The notes under the pieces were generated by a model that had not been told where the DNA came from, did not search any database, and worked only from the letters and a program-made list of their open reading frames with translations. This document shows, piece by piece, positions 1-5,501 of a stretch of 64,000 bases of DNA; the first letter of the stretch is position 1, and every line of letters starts with the position of its first letter. The translations under genes and the position numbers were made by a program. Origin of the DNA: Modicisalibacter sp033446685 (lineage in GTDB: Bacteria; Pseudomonadota; Gammaproteobacteria; Pseudomonadales; Halomonadaceae); contig NZ_JAWQLY010000013.1 of the NCBI RefSeq assembly GCF_033446685.1, forward strand, positions 45,544-109,543. The letters are read 5' to 3'.

Positions 1-270
1 ATGCCAAATTGGTACGATCAGGAAGATCACCTCGTAGCGGTCGGCAAAACCGCAGTGCAAACGAAAGCGCCCCGCGTGGAAGCGGGGCGCTGGGAGATAT
101 CGATCATCGGGCTCGAGACACTTCAACGACGATTCCTATCCGTCGCGTGCCATCCTTGCCGCCCGGTGAGCCTCCTTGGCCTTTCGCTTCCATGCTACAG
201 GATCATCCTGATCCCTGATCACACTTTTAGCGTAGTCGCCGTGTGCGGCATTTCAAGCCAGCTAATATCG
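1..270. other. Left-edge region with no supported gene
   Basis: No convincing complete gene is seen here. A short open frame on the plus strand from the window edge to a TAG at 35-37 could be the last residues of a gene lying outside, but there is too little to judge. The only clear structure is the hairpin at 66-91, listed separately. The bases from 92 to 270 show no motif I recognise. Confidence 0.4.
57..91 (-). terminator. Probable terminator downstream of ectC
   Basis: A 10-bp perfect stem (arms 66-75 and 82-91, loop GTGGAA) reads AGCGCCCCGC / GCGGGGCGCT. On the minus strand it is followed by a T-rich stretch (TTTCGTTT), so it fits termination of leftward transcription from ectC, whose stop is about 180 bases upstream. 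It has no T tract on the plus strand. Confidence 0.5.
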
Positions 271-672
271 TCAGCGCTTGAGCAGCGTGCCGTCGTCGTC
301 ATAGAGCGGGTAGCTGCCCTGCTCGTCGTGATCCTCTGGTCCCACCAGCGATGGAGTGAAGACGCAAAGCACCGTCATGCCCTTCTCACTGCTCAGGATG
401 TGCTTCTGGTGCTTGTCCAGGGCATAGAGCACGCCTGGCTTGAGCTGCCACTTGCCGCCTTCGGTCAGGTCTTCGATCTCGCCTTCCCCCTCGATACAGA
501 TCACCGACTCCCGGTGGTTCTTGTACCACATGTGCAGCGACTGGCCGGGCTTGATGACGGTTTCATGCACCGAGTGCCCCATGCCGTCGGCCCGCAGCGT
601 GTACCGCCGGCTGATGAACTTCTCTTCATCGACCTGGTTGTTCTCGGCATCCTGGTGATCGCGGACAATCAT
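271..672 (-). CDS. ectC: L-ectoine synthase, solitary EctC
   Basis: This 133-residue protein matches ectoine synthase, a small cupin enzyme that cyclises N-gamma-acetyl-2,4-diaminobutyrate to the compatible solute ectoine. The family's iron ligands appear present: Glu61 in CIEGEGE, Tyr83 in GVLYALDKH and His91 in HQKHIL. The C-terminal CVFTPSLVGPEDHDEQGSYP block is also typical. The ATG at 672 is chosen because AAGGAG lies six bases upstream; a longer frame to 750 lacks homology. No ectA, ectB or ectD is adjacent, so this is an orphan copy; its neighbour is an amidase 89 bases upstream on the same strand. Length is normal (about 130). Family assignment is sure. Whether it makes ectoine in the cell or acts on another substrate cannot be told from sequence. 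Confidence 0.93.
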   Translation of the reverse strand: MIVRDHQDAENNQVDEEKFISRRYTLRADGMGHSVHETVIKPGQSLHMWYKNHRESVICIEGEGEIEDLTEGGKWQLKPGVLYALDKHQKHILSSEKGMTVLCVFTPSLVGPEDHDEQGSYPLYDDDGTLLKR

Positions 673-761
673 TATGCGCTCCTTGCTTGGATGATCGGGA
701 CGATGACGAAACGGCGGCACCCGCGTCCCGACAGCGGGTGCGCCAGCCACCGGGGAAGGGC

Positions 762-2177
762 CTAACTATACTGAGCCGGATCGGGCACCGTAGGAAAGCG
801 CGCCGGATACGCCTCGAGAAAGGCGTGACAGGCACGCAGTACGCGAATGTCGTCATACTTGCCGCCGGCCAGTTGGAAACCGACTGGCAAGCCCGCGTCG
901 GTGAACCCGCACGGTACCGAGGCCGCCGGCTGCTGGCTCAAGTTGAACGGGTAGGAAAACGGCGCCCACTCTTCCCAATCCCTCATGTCACTGCCCGGCG
1001 GCACTTCCTGATTGATCTCGAAAGGTTCAATGGGCAGCGTCGGGGTCATCAGCAGATGGTAGCTCTGGTTGAAATGCTCGAGCCGTTCGGCAAGCCGCGC
1101 ACGATCGGCCTGGGCACGGAACAACTCGAGGGCACTCCACTTCTCCGCATGGCGAGCGTTGGCTACCAGGCCCGGATCGAGCAACTGGCGCTGACGCTCG
1201 TCGCACTGGGACCAGACCTCCAGCGATGCGGTGAACCAGTGCTTTCGATAGGTATCGATGGGCGAGGAGAAACCGGGGTGGATCTCCTCGATCTCGGCGC
1301 CCAGGGACTCGAGCTTCTGCGCCGCCTCACGGACACGGGCCGCGATCTGGGGATCGACTTCGGCATAACCGAGATCGGGCGAGTAGGCGATCCGCAGGCC
1401 GCGCAGGTCACAGTCCAGGTCCACGGCCCAGTCCTCGGGCTGCCCGCGAACCGCATAAGGATCGCGGTAATCGTAGCGGCCGATCACGTTGAGCATGCTC
1501 GCGGCATCGCGGACCGTGCGCGTCAACGGGCCGATGTGTGACAGCGTCGGCTCCTTGGCCGGCGGCCACTGCGGCGTCCAACCGAAGGTCGGCTTGAAAC
1601 CGAACACCCCGCAGAACCCCGCCGGTATGCGAATCGAGCCACCGGAGTCGCCCCCCTGGTGCAACACCCCCATGTTGAGTGCCGCTGCCACCGCTGCGCC
1701 GCCTGACGAACCGCCGGAGGTCAGCCGCGTATCCCAAGGGTTGGCGGTGGCGCCGAAAACACGGTTGTCGGTCACCCCTTTCCAGCCGAACTCCGGCGTA
1801 TTGGTCTTGCCCAGCAGCACGGCACCCGCCTCGCGCAGCATGCGTGCAGGCGGCGCGTCGTTCTCGCAAGGCGCCTCGGAGCTGGTCAGCGAGCCCTCGC
1901 GGGCCGGCATCCCGGCCACCTCGGTCAGATCCTTAAGCGAGACCGGCACCCCATCGATGGGACTCAGCGGCTTGCCCTGCCCCCAGCGACGAGCGGATGC
2001 GCGGGCCGCCTTCTCGGCACCCTCCCGATCGACGTAGACATAGGCATTGACGGCGTCATTGAAGCGCTCGATACGCTCCAGGGCGGCGCGGGTCGCTTCG
2101 AGCGGCGAGGCCTGACCGGATTCGTAGAGTTCGGCAAGCTTGGCGGCATCCAACGTGCCCAGATCCGTGTCACTCAC
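762..2177 (-). CDS. Amidase-signature family amidase
   Basis: A 471-residue amidase-signature (AS) enzyme, expected to hydrolyse a carboxamide to acid plus ammonia. The Ser-cisSer-Lys triad is visible: Lys82 in PVSLKD, Ser157 in the SGGSSGG loop, and the nucleophile Ser181 in GGDSGGSIRIPA. I place the start at the GTG at 2177 because GGGAGG lies six bases upstream; an ATG 21 bases earlier has no good ribosome site. Aryl-acylamidase, GatA-like and nitrile-pathway amidases share this fold and the substrate cannot be read from the sequence. No gatC or gatB is adjacent, so a role in tRNA-Gln charging is unlikely. It precedes ectC on the same strand (89-base gap), so co-transcription is possible. 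Confidence 0.88.
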   Translation of the reverse strand: MSDTDLGTLDAAKLAELYESGQASPLEATRAALERIERFNDAVNAYVYVDREGAEKAARASARRWGQGKPLSPIDGVPVSLKDLTEVAGMPAREGSLTSSEAPCENDAPPARMLREAGAVLLGKTNTPEFGWKGVTDNRVFGATANPWDTRLTSGGSSGGAAVAAALNMGVLHQGGDSGGSIRIPAGFCGVFGFKPTFGWTPQWPPAKEPTLSHIGPLTRTVRDAASMLNVIGRYDYRDPYAVRGQPEDWAVDLDCDLRGLRIAYSPDLGYAEVDPQIAARVREAAQKLESLGAEIEEIHPGFSSPIDTYRKHWFTASLEVWSQCDERQRQLLDPGLVANARHAEKWSALELFRAQADRARLAERLEHFNQSYHLLMTPTLPIEPFEINQEVPPGSDMRDWEEWAPFSYPFNLSQQPAASVPCGFTDAGLPVGFQLAGGKYDDIRVLRACHAFLEAYPARFPTVPDPAQYS

Positions 2178-2292
2178 AGTTTCCTCCCTGAATTTCATGG
2201 ACCGGTTTCTCGATGTGCAGACTCAGGCTAGGCCGATTCGTTCCAATTGTGCAAAACAGGATACCATTGGCTGGGCAAGTCGTTACGCGCGC

Positions 2293-2321
2293 AAAAAAGC
2301 CGCCCCAGAGAGGCGGCTTTT
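2293..2321. terminator. Bidirectional terminator-like hairpin
   Basis: AAAAAAGCCGCC and GGCGGCTTTT flank a seven-base loop. It has T tracts on both strands and resembles the terminator of the tRNA operon at 3663-3690, including some similarity in the bases that follow. No intact gene lies immediately upstream on either strand other than the divergent amidase start, so it may be orphaned. Confidence 0.55.
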
Positions 2322-2418
2322 GAAAATCCGATGCGCTGATCAGTGCAGACGCAGAACGCCCTGCATAAGCCGACGGCGTGCAAACCACTACCACGGGAGT
2401 GTCCGCGATAGCGCTTAG

Positions 2419-2559
2419 GTGGGGAACCGTTTCAACTGGCGCGAGGCGAGTCGCCCCGAAGCGTTGCAGGAGGAGTCGGCGGAAATCGAAGGGGCCGTCC
2501 CTGGCCGGCGGCGGTCCATCGCAGATGACTGTACCCCGAAGTCACTCCAGCGCTTGTAA
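2419..2559 (+). pseudogene. Possible remnant of a protein C-terminus
   Basis: A 46-codon open frame (from a GTG after TAG to TAA) has a protein-like composition: an acidic stretch LQEESAEIEG, then a basic run GRRRS, ending TPKSLQRL. The stop codon is embedded in the first of three TGTAAGAGATT repeats. It has no ribosome site and I do not recognise the family. It could be the tail of a decayed transposase or simply chance; confidence is low. Confidence 0.22.
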
Positions 2560-2592
2560 GAGATTGCCGATTGGCGGTGTAAGAGATTACCG
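2555..2592 (+). repeat. Tandem pair of TGTAAGAGATTRCCG repeats
   Basis: TGTAAGAGATTGCCG (2555-2569) and TGTAAGAGATTACCG (2578-2592) differ at one base and start 23 bases apart. A third copy is at 2812-2826. Closely spaced multiple terminal repeats starting with TG are seen at ends of some insertion sequences such as the IS21 family, but no transposase gene is present, so that link is inference. Confidence 0.5.
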
Positions 2593-2623
2593 TCTACGCT
2601 CGGGCCGAGCGCCCAAACGCAAA

Positions 2624-2648
2624 GAGCCCGGCCACCGGGGCCGGGCTT
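2624..2648. terminator. GC-rich hairpin, possible terminator
   Basis: Nine-base arms AGCCCGGCC and GGCCGGGCT (loop ACCGG) form a stable hairpin. On the minus strand it is followed by CTTTGCGTTT, weakly T-rich. No gene clearly ends here. Confidence 0.4.
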
Positions 2649-2811
2649 AGAGCGCTGCTTTTCCTTGCTACCACCACAGGCTTCCTGCCCGTGCATCCTT
2701 GGTTTGAGCCATCCGTGTGCTCGTCTTCCTTGCTACTGAGCGTGTCCTTGCTCACGGAACTCAGTTTGGCAGTCATCCCCTGCGGAGCATTTAACCCAAG
2801 TTAGATTTACT

Positions 2812-2826
2812 TGTAAGAGATTACTG
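2812..2826 (+). repeat. Third TGTAAGAGATTAC repeat copy
   Basis: TGTAAGAGATTACTG matches the pair at 2555-2592 over its first 13 bases. It lies 234 bases beyond the second copy in the same orientation. Confidence 0.45.
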
Positions 2827-3045
2827 ACAAAAAGCGTACGAGTTTGACGATACATGAGCGCTACGCCGGATAATGAGCGGCTCGGCGCCCGGACCGGACG
2901 GCCCAGACATAGCATTGGTATAGCCATTAGCCCCTGATAAGAAGAGGCTAATCCTGGCGCTAATTATAATGAACGAGCTGTAGCGGGGTATGGCATCCTA
3001 GCGCCCTGCCAAAAGGCAGATAATATCTATACGCAAGGGAACATA

Positions 3046-3558
3046 ATGAATACCAAGCTGTTTTTAGGTGCCGTAATTAGCACCTTGGCGCTTTCCGGTT
3101 GCGCGACGATCGTCGGGGACCGCGACGAAACGGTAACTCTCAATAGCTCTCCCAGCGATGCGAATATCGTCATCGTCGATGAGCGTGGAAAAGAGATCCT
3201 TAACGGGATGACGCCGACGACAACCCAGCTCAAGAAAGCCGATGGCTCTTACTTTGGAGGCAAGACGTATACCGTCGAGATTTCCAAAGCGGGTTATGAC
3301 TCGCGCACGCTGACCATCAATTCGACGCCGAATGGCTGGTACATCGCTGGCAACATCGTCTTTGGCGGTCTTATCGGTTGGCTGGTCGTGGATCCAATGA
3401 CAGGCGCCATGTACAACCTGTCTCCGAGCGAGATCAACGCATCCCTCAACGAGAGCGTGGCCAAGGCGGAAGATGGCGGCAAGGTGCTGAACATAGTCCT
3501 GCTAGAAGACCTGCCGAGCCACTTGCAGAACGAACTGGTGCTGATCGGCAAAGCATAA
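3046..3558 (+). CDS. Predicted lipoprotein with a PEGA-like domain
   Basis: A 170-residue protein with a type II signal peptide: a hydrophobic stretch at 5-17 and lipobox LSGC, so Cys19 should be lipidated. The mature part starts ATIVGDRDETVTLNSSP and contains a short beta-rich module (about 30-85) with a TYTVEISKAGYDSRTLTI pattern, as in PEGA-type surface domains. A hydrophobic segment around 100-118 (NIVFGGLIGWLVVDP) could insert in or lie on a membrane. AAGGGA six bases before the ATG supports the start. The gene stands alone between a gene-poor region and a perfect hairpin. Similar small lipoproteins with a glycine-rich WYIAGN..FGGLIGWLVVDP signature exist in many proteobacteria, but the function is unknown. 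Confidence 0.8.
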   Translation: MNTKLFLGAVISTLALSGCATIVGDRDETVTLNSSPSDANIVIVDERGKEILNGMTPTTTQLKKADGSYFGGKTYTVEISKAGYDSRTLTINSTPNGWYIAGNIVFGGLIGWLVVDPMTGAMYNLSPSEINASLNESVAKAEDGGKVLNIVLLEDLPSHLQNELVLIGKA

Positions 3559-3578
3559 GCCGCCTACGTACTTATAGC

Positions 3579-3623
3579 CCCAACGCAAACGCCCCGGCCA
3601 TTGGCCGGGGCGTTTGCGTTGGG
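3579..3623. terminator. Perfect 21-bp inverted repeat, terminator of the lipoprotein gene
   Basis: Two perfectly complementary 21-base arms (3579-3599 and 3603-3623) enclose a three-base loop ATT. The core is GCCCCGGCC / GGCCGGGGC. It starts 20 bases after the lipoprotein stop. There is no following T tract on the plus strand, so it may be a very stable 3'-end stabiliser as much as an intrinsic terminator. Confidence 0.6.
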
Positions 3624-3662
3624 ATGGCCAAAGGGCAGCCAGCCTTACGTGGTATTCCATGC

Positions 3663-3691
3663 AAAAAAGCCGCCCTGTTGAGGCGGCTTTC
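3663..3691 (-). terminator. Terminator of the tRNA-Phe-Gln-Thr operon
   Basis: Stem AAAGCCGCC / GGCGGCTTT with T-run on the minus strand (A-run at 3663-3668 on the plus strand). It lies 37 bases beyond the last tRNA gene of the leftward operon and is the expected intrinsic terminator. Confidence 0.8.
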
Positions 3692-3727
3692 TAAAATCTG
3701 TAAACGCTTGATACTGCTACGTTTAAA

Positions 3728-3803
<76 letters not shown>

Positions 3804-3819
3804 CCCAAGAGCGTTGGCG

Positions 3820-3894
3820 TGGCTGGGGTAGCAGGACTCGAACCTGCGAATGCCGATACCAAAAACCGGTGCCTTACCACTTGGCTATACCCCA
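3820..3894 (-). tRNA. tRNA-Gln (TTG)
   Basis: A 75-base cloverleaf on the minus strand with acceptor TGGGGTA / TACCCCA, anticodon loop TTTTGGT (anticodon TTG, glutamine) and encoded GCCA end. It lies between tRNA-Phe and tRNA-Thr. Confidence 0.96.
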
Positions 3895-3900
3895 GCAAAT

Positions 3901-3976
3901 TGGTGGCCAGAGACGGAATCGAACCGCCGACACGAGGATTTTCAATCCACTGCTCTACCGACTGAGCTATCTGGCC
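3901..3976 (-). tRNA. tRNA-Phe (GAA)
   Basis: A 76-base cloverleaf on the minus strand with acceptor GGCCAGA / TCTGGCC, anticodon loop TTGAAAA (anticodon GAA, phenylalanine) and encoded ACCA end. It is the first gene of the tRNA operon, six bases before tRNA-Gln. Confidence 0.96.
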
Positions 3977-3993
3977 GTTGCCAACGGGGACGT

Positions 3994-4022
3994 ATTAAAC
4001 CGTAAACCCCGAGGACGGTCAA
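3994..4022 (-). promoter_or_regulatory. Sigma-70 promoter of the tRNA-Phe operon
   Basis: On the minus strand TTGACC (4022-4017), a 17-base spacer and TTTAAT (3999-3994) match the sigma-70 consensus. Transcription would start about 10 bases before tRNA-Phe. Confidence 0.7.
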
Positions 4023-4067
4023 CCCTGCCTTTTCAAAAAGATGCTGACCAATTCATCGGCCCTGCGC

Positions 4068-4340
4068 TTACTGAGCGGGCGGTACGTAGCCTTCGGCCTG
4101 GTCGCTTTCGCGGTTGTCCAGGAAGCGTTCCATCTGGTCCATCAGGTATTCGCGGGTCTGCGGATCGAGCATGTTGAGATGCTTCTCGTTGATCAGACGC
4201 GTCTGGCGAGCCTGCCACTCCTCCCAGGCCTTCTTCGACACGGTGCGCTGGATTTCCTGGCCCTTCTCGCCCGGCAGCGGCGGGAAAGGCAGGGACTCGA
4301 GCTCTTGCTGGTATTTACGACAGAACACGGTCTGCGTCAT
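4068..4340 (-). CDS. yggX: YggX-family Fe(II)-trafficking / oxidative damage protection protein
   Basis: A 90-residue small cytosolic protein starting MTQTVFCRKYQQELE and carrying the family block WQARQTRLINEKHLNM followed by MDQMERFL. In enterobacteria YggX protects iron-sulfur clusters, including that of MutY, from oxidative damage and affects iron handling; Cys7 is the conserved cysteine. Its ATG overlaps the mutY stop by four bases (ATGA), so the two are translationally coupled, the same order as in E. coli. Length and motifs are normal. Confidence 0.95.
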   Translation of the reverse strand: MTQTVFCRKYQQELESLPFPPLPGEKGQEIQRTVSKKAWEEWQARQTRLINEKHLNMLDPQTREYLMDQMERFLDNRESDQAEGYVPPAQ

Positions 4341-5437
4341 CGCGAGCGCTCCTCGGCTTGCGTCGTTGAATGGGCGAGCGTATCCAGCAGCGTCTTGACC
4401 GGAGCGGCCAAGCCGATACTCGCCGGCTCCCGGGGGTTATACCAGAGTCGACCCGGCTCGGTCACGGCAGCGACGCTGCGCGCCAGCCGTACCGGCTGCG
4501 GCACGATATGCAAGCGAAAGTGGCTGAAGGTGTGACTGATCGTCGGCCAGGCCCGCTCGCGCTGCGCCTCCGGTGCGTGAGTCGCCAGCCAGTCATCCAG
4601 CGCCGCATCGTCGTCGAACTGCGGAAAGCCCCACAGGCCACCCCATAGCCCGCTCGCGGGACGCTGTTCGAGCATGACGCGGCCGGCGGGGTCGCACAGC
4701 AACAGCATTCGGGTATGGCGCTCCGGCAATGCCTTGCGCGGTTTGGGCTCGGGAAAACGATGCTCCTCGCCGCGGGCATGGGCCTGGCAGGCATCGTTGA
4801 ACGGGCACAGCAGGCAGCTCGGCTTGCTGCGGGTGCATAGCGTCGCCCCCAGATCCATCATCGCCTGGGTGTAGTCGGCGAGCCGCGTAGCGGGCGTGTA
4901 ATGCTCGGCGAGCCGCCACAGCTCACGGCTCACCACGGTCCTGCCGGACCAGCCCTCGACGGCGTGCAGGCGCGCCAGTACGCGCTTGACGTTACCGTCG
5001 AGAATCACCGCACGACGCCCGCTGGTGATCGCGATGATCGCCCCGGCGGTGGAACGACCGATGCCGGGCAACTCGGCCATGGCATCGACGCTATGCACCG
5101 GGAATTCGCCGCCATGCGTCTCGACGACGATCCGTGCGGCGCGATGCAGGTTGCGCGCGCGGGCATAGTAGCCGAGCCCGGTCCACAGGTGCAGGACCTC
5201 GTCGGGTTCGGCATGCGCCAGGTCCTCGACACGCGGAAAACGCGCCATGAAGCGCTGATAATAGGGGATCACGGTTGCGACCTGGGTCTGCTGCAACATG
5301 ATCTCGGAGACCCAGACCCGATAAGGCGTCTTGTCCTGCTGCCAGGGCAGGCTGGTCCGACCGTGACGATCGAACCAGTCGAACAGGCGCGCCTGGAAGG
5401 CCTGCGGTGTCAGTTCGATGAATGGCGGTTGCGTCAT
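4337..5437 (-). CDS. mutY: A/G-specific adenine DNA glycosylase MutY
   Basis: Removes adenine mispaired with 8-oxoguanine in base-excision repair. The 366-residue protein shows the catalytic glutamate in WVSEIMLQQTQV, the helix-hairpin-helix LPGIGRSTAGAI, the catalytic aspartate in LDGNVKRVLAR, and the [4Fe-4S] cysteines in the pattern C-X6-C-X2-C-X5-C (CTRSKPSCLLCPFNDAC). The C-terminal third (from about 230) is the NUDIX-like 8-oxoG recognition domain. I use the ATG at 5437; an in-frame GTG lies 12 bases upstream. No clear Shine-Dalgarno is seen, and the start is only about 16 bases after the T tract of the asmA terminator, so its promoter must overlap that terminator or the end of asmA. 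Coupled with yggX downstream. Confidence 0.95.
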   Translation of the reverse strand: MTQPPFIELTPQAFQARLFDWFDRHGRTSLPWQQDKTPYRVWVSEIMLQQTQVATVIPYYQRFMARFPRVEDLAHAEPDEVLHLWTGLGYYARARNLHRAARIVVETHGGEFPVHSVDAMAELPGIGRSTAGAIIAITSGRRAVILDGNVKRVLARLHAVEGWSGRTVVSRELWRLAEHYTPATRLADYTQAMMDLGATLCTRSKPSCLLCPFNDACQAHARGEEHRFPEPKPRKALPERHTRMLLLCDPAGRVMLEQRPASGLWGGLWGFPQFDDDAALDDWLATHAPEAQRERAWPTISHTFSHFRLHIVPQPVRLARSVAAVTEPGRLWYNPREPASIGLAAPVKTLLDTLAHSTTQAEERSR

Positions 5438-5453
5438 GATGGGAAGCACACAT

Positions 5454-5481
5454 AAAAAAGCGCCGACTCGTGAGTCGGCGC
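5454..5481 (-). terminator. Terminator of the panZ-asmA transcript
   Basis: Nine-bp stem GCGCCGACT / AGTCGGCGC with loop CGTG, followed on the minus strand by six T residues. It lies 20 bases after the asmA stop and just before mutY. Confidence 0.85.
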
Positions 5482-5501
5482 AGGACTGGCTTGCTATAAC
5501 T

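Larger units (their letters stand above)
2178..3045. other. 868-base gene-poor region with hairpins and repeats
   Basis: No gene is supported between the amidase and the lipoprotein. The stretch holds a terminator-like hairpin (2293-2321), a short open frame that may be a protein remnant (2419-2559), three copies of a TGTAAGAGATT-type repeat, a second GC-rich hairpin (2624-2648), two copies of TTCCTTGCTAC (about 2659 and 2729), and a TATAAT box at 2965-2970 that may belong to the lipoprotein promoter. It looks like a decayed insertion zone rather than functional coding sequence. Confidence 0.6.

Noticed and set aside
1..765. Plus-strand frame covering the left edge
   Set aside because: Antisense to ectC, which has clear homology and a good ribosome site. 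No domain is recognised in the plus frame.
2594..2927. Short minus-strand frames in the gene-poor gap
   Set aside because: No ribosome sites, no family resemblance, and they cross GC-rich hairpins and repeats.
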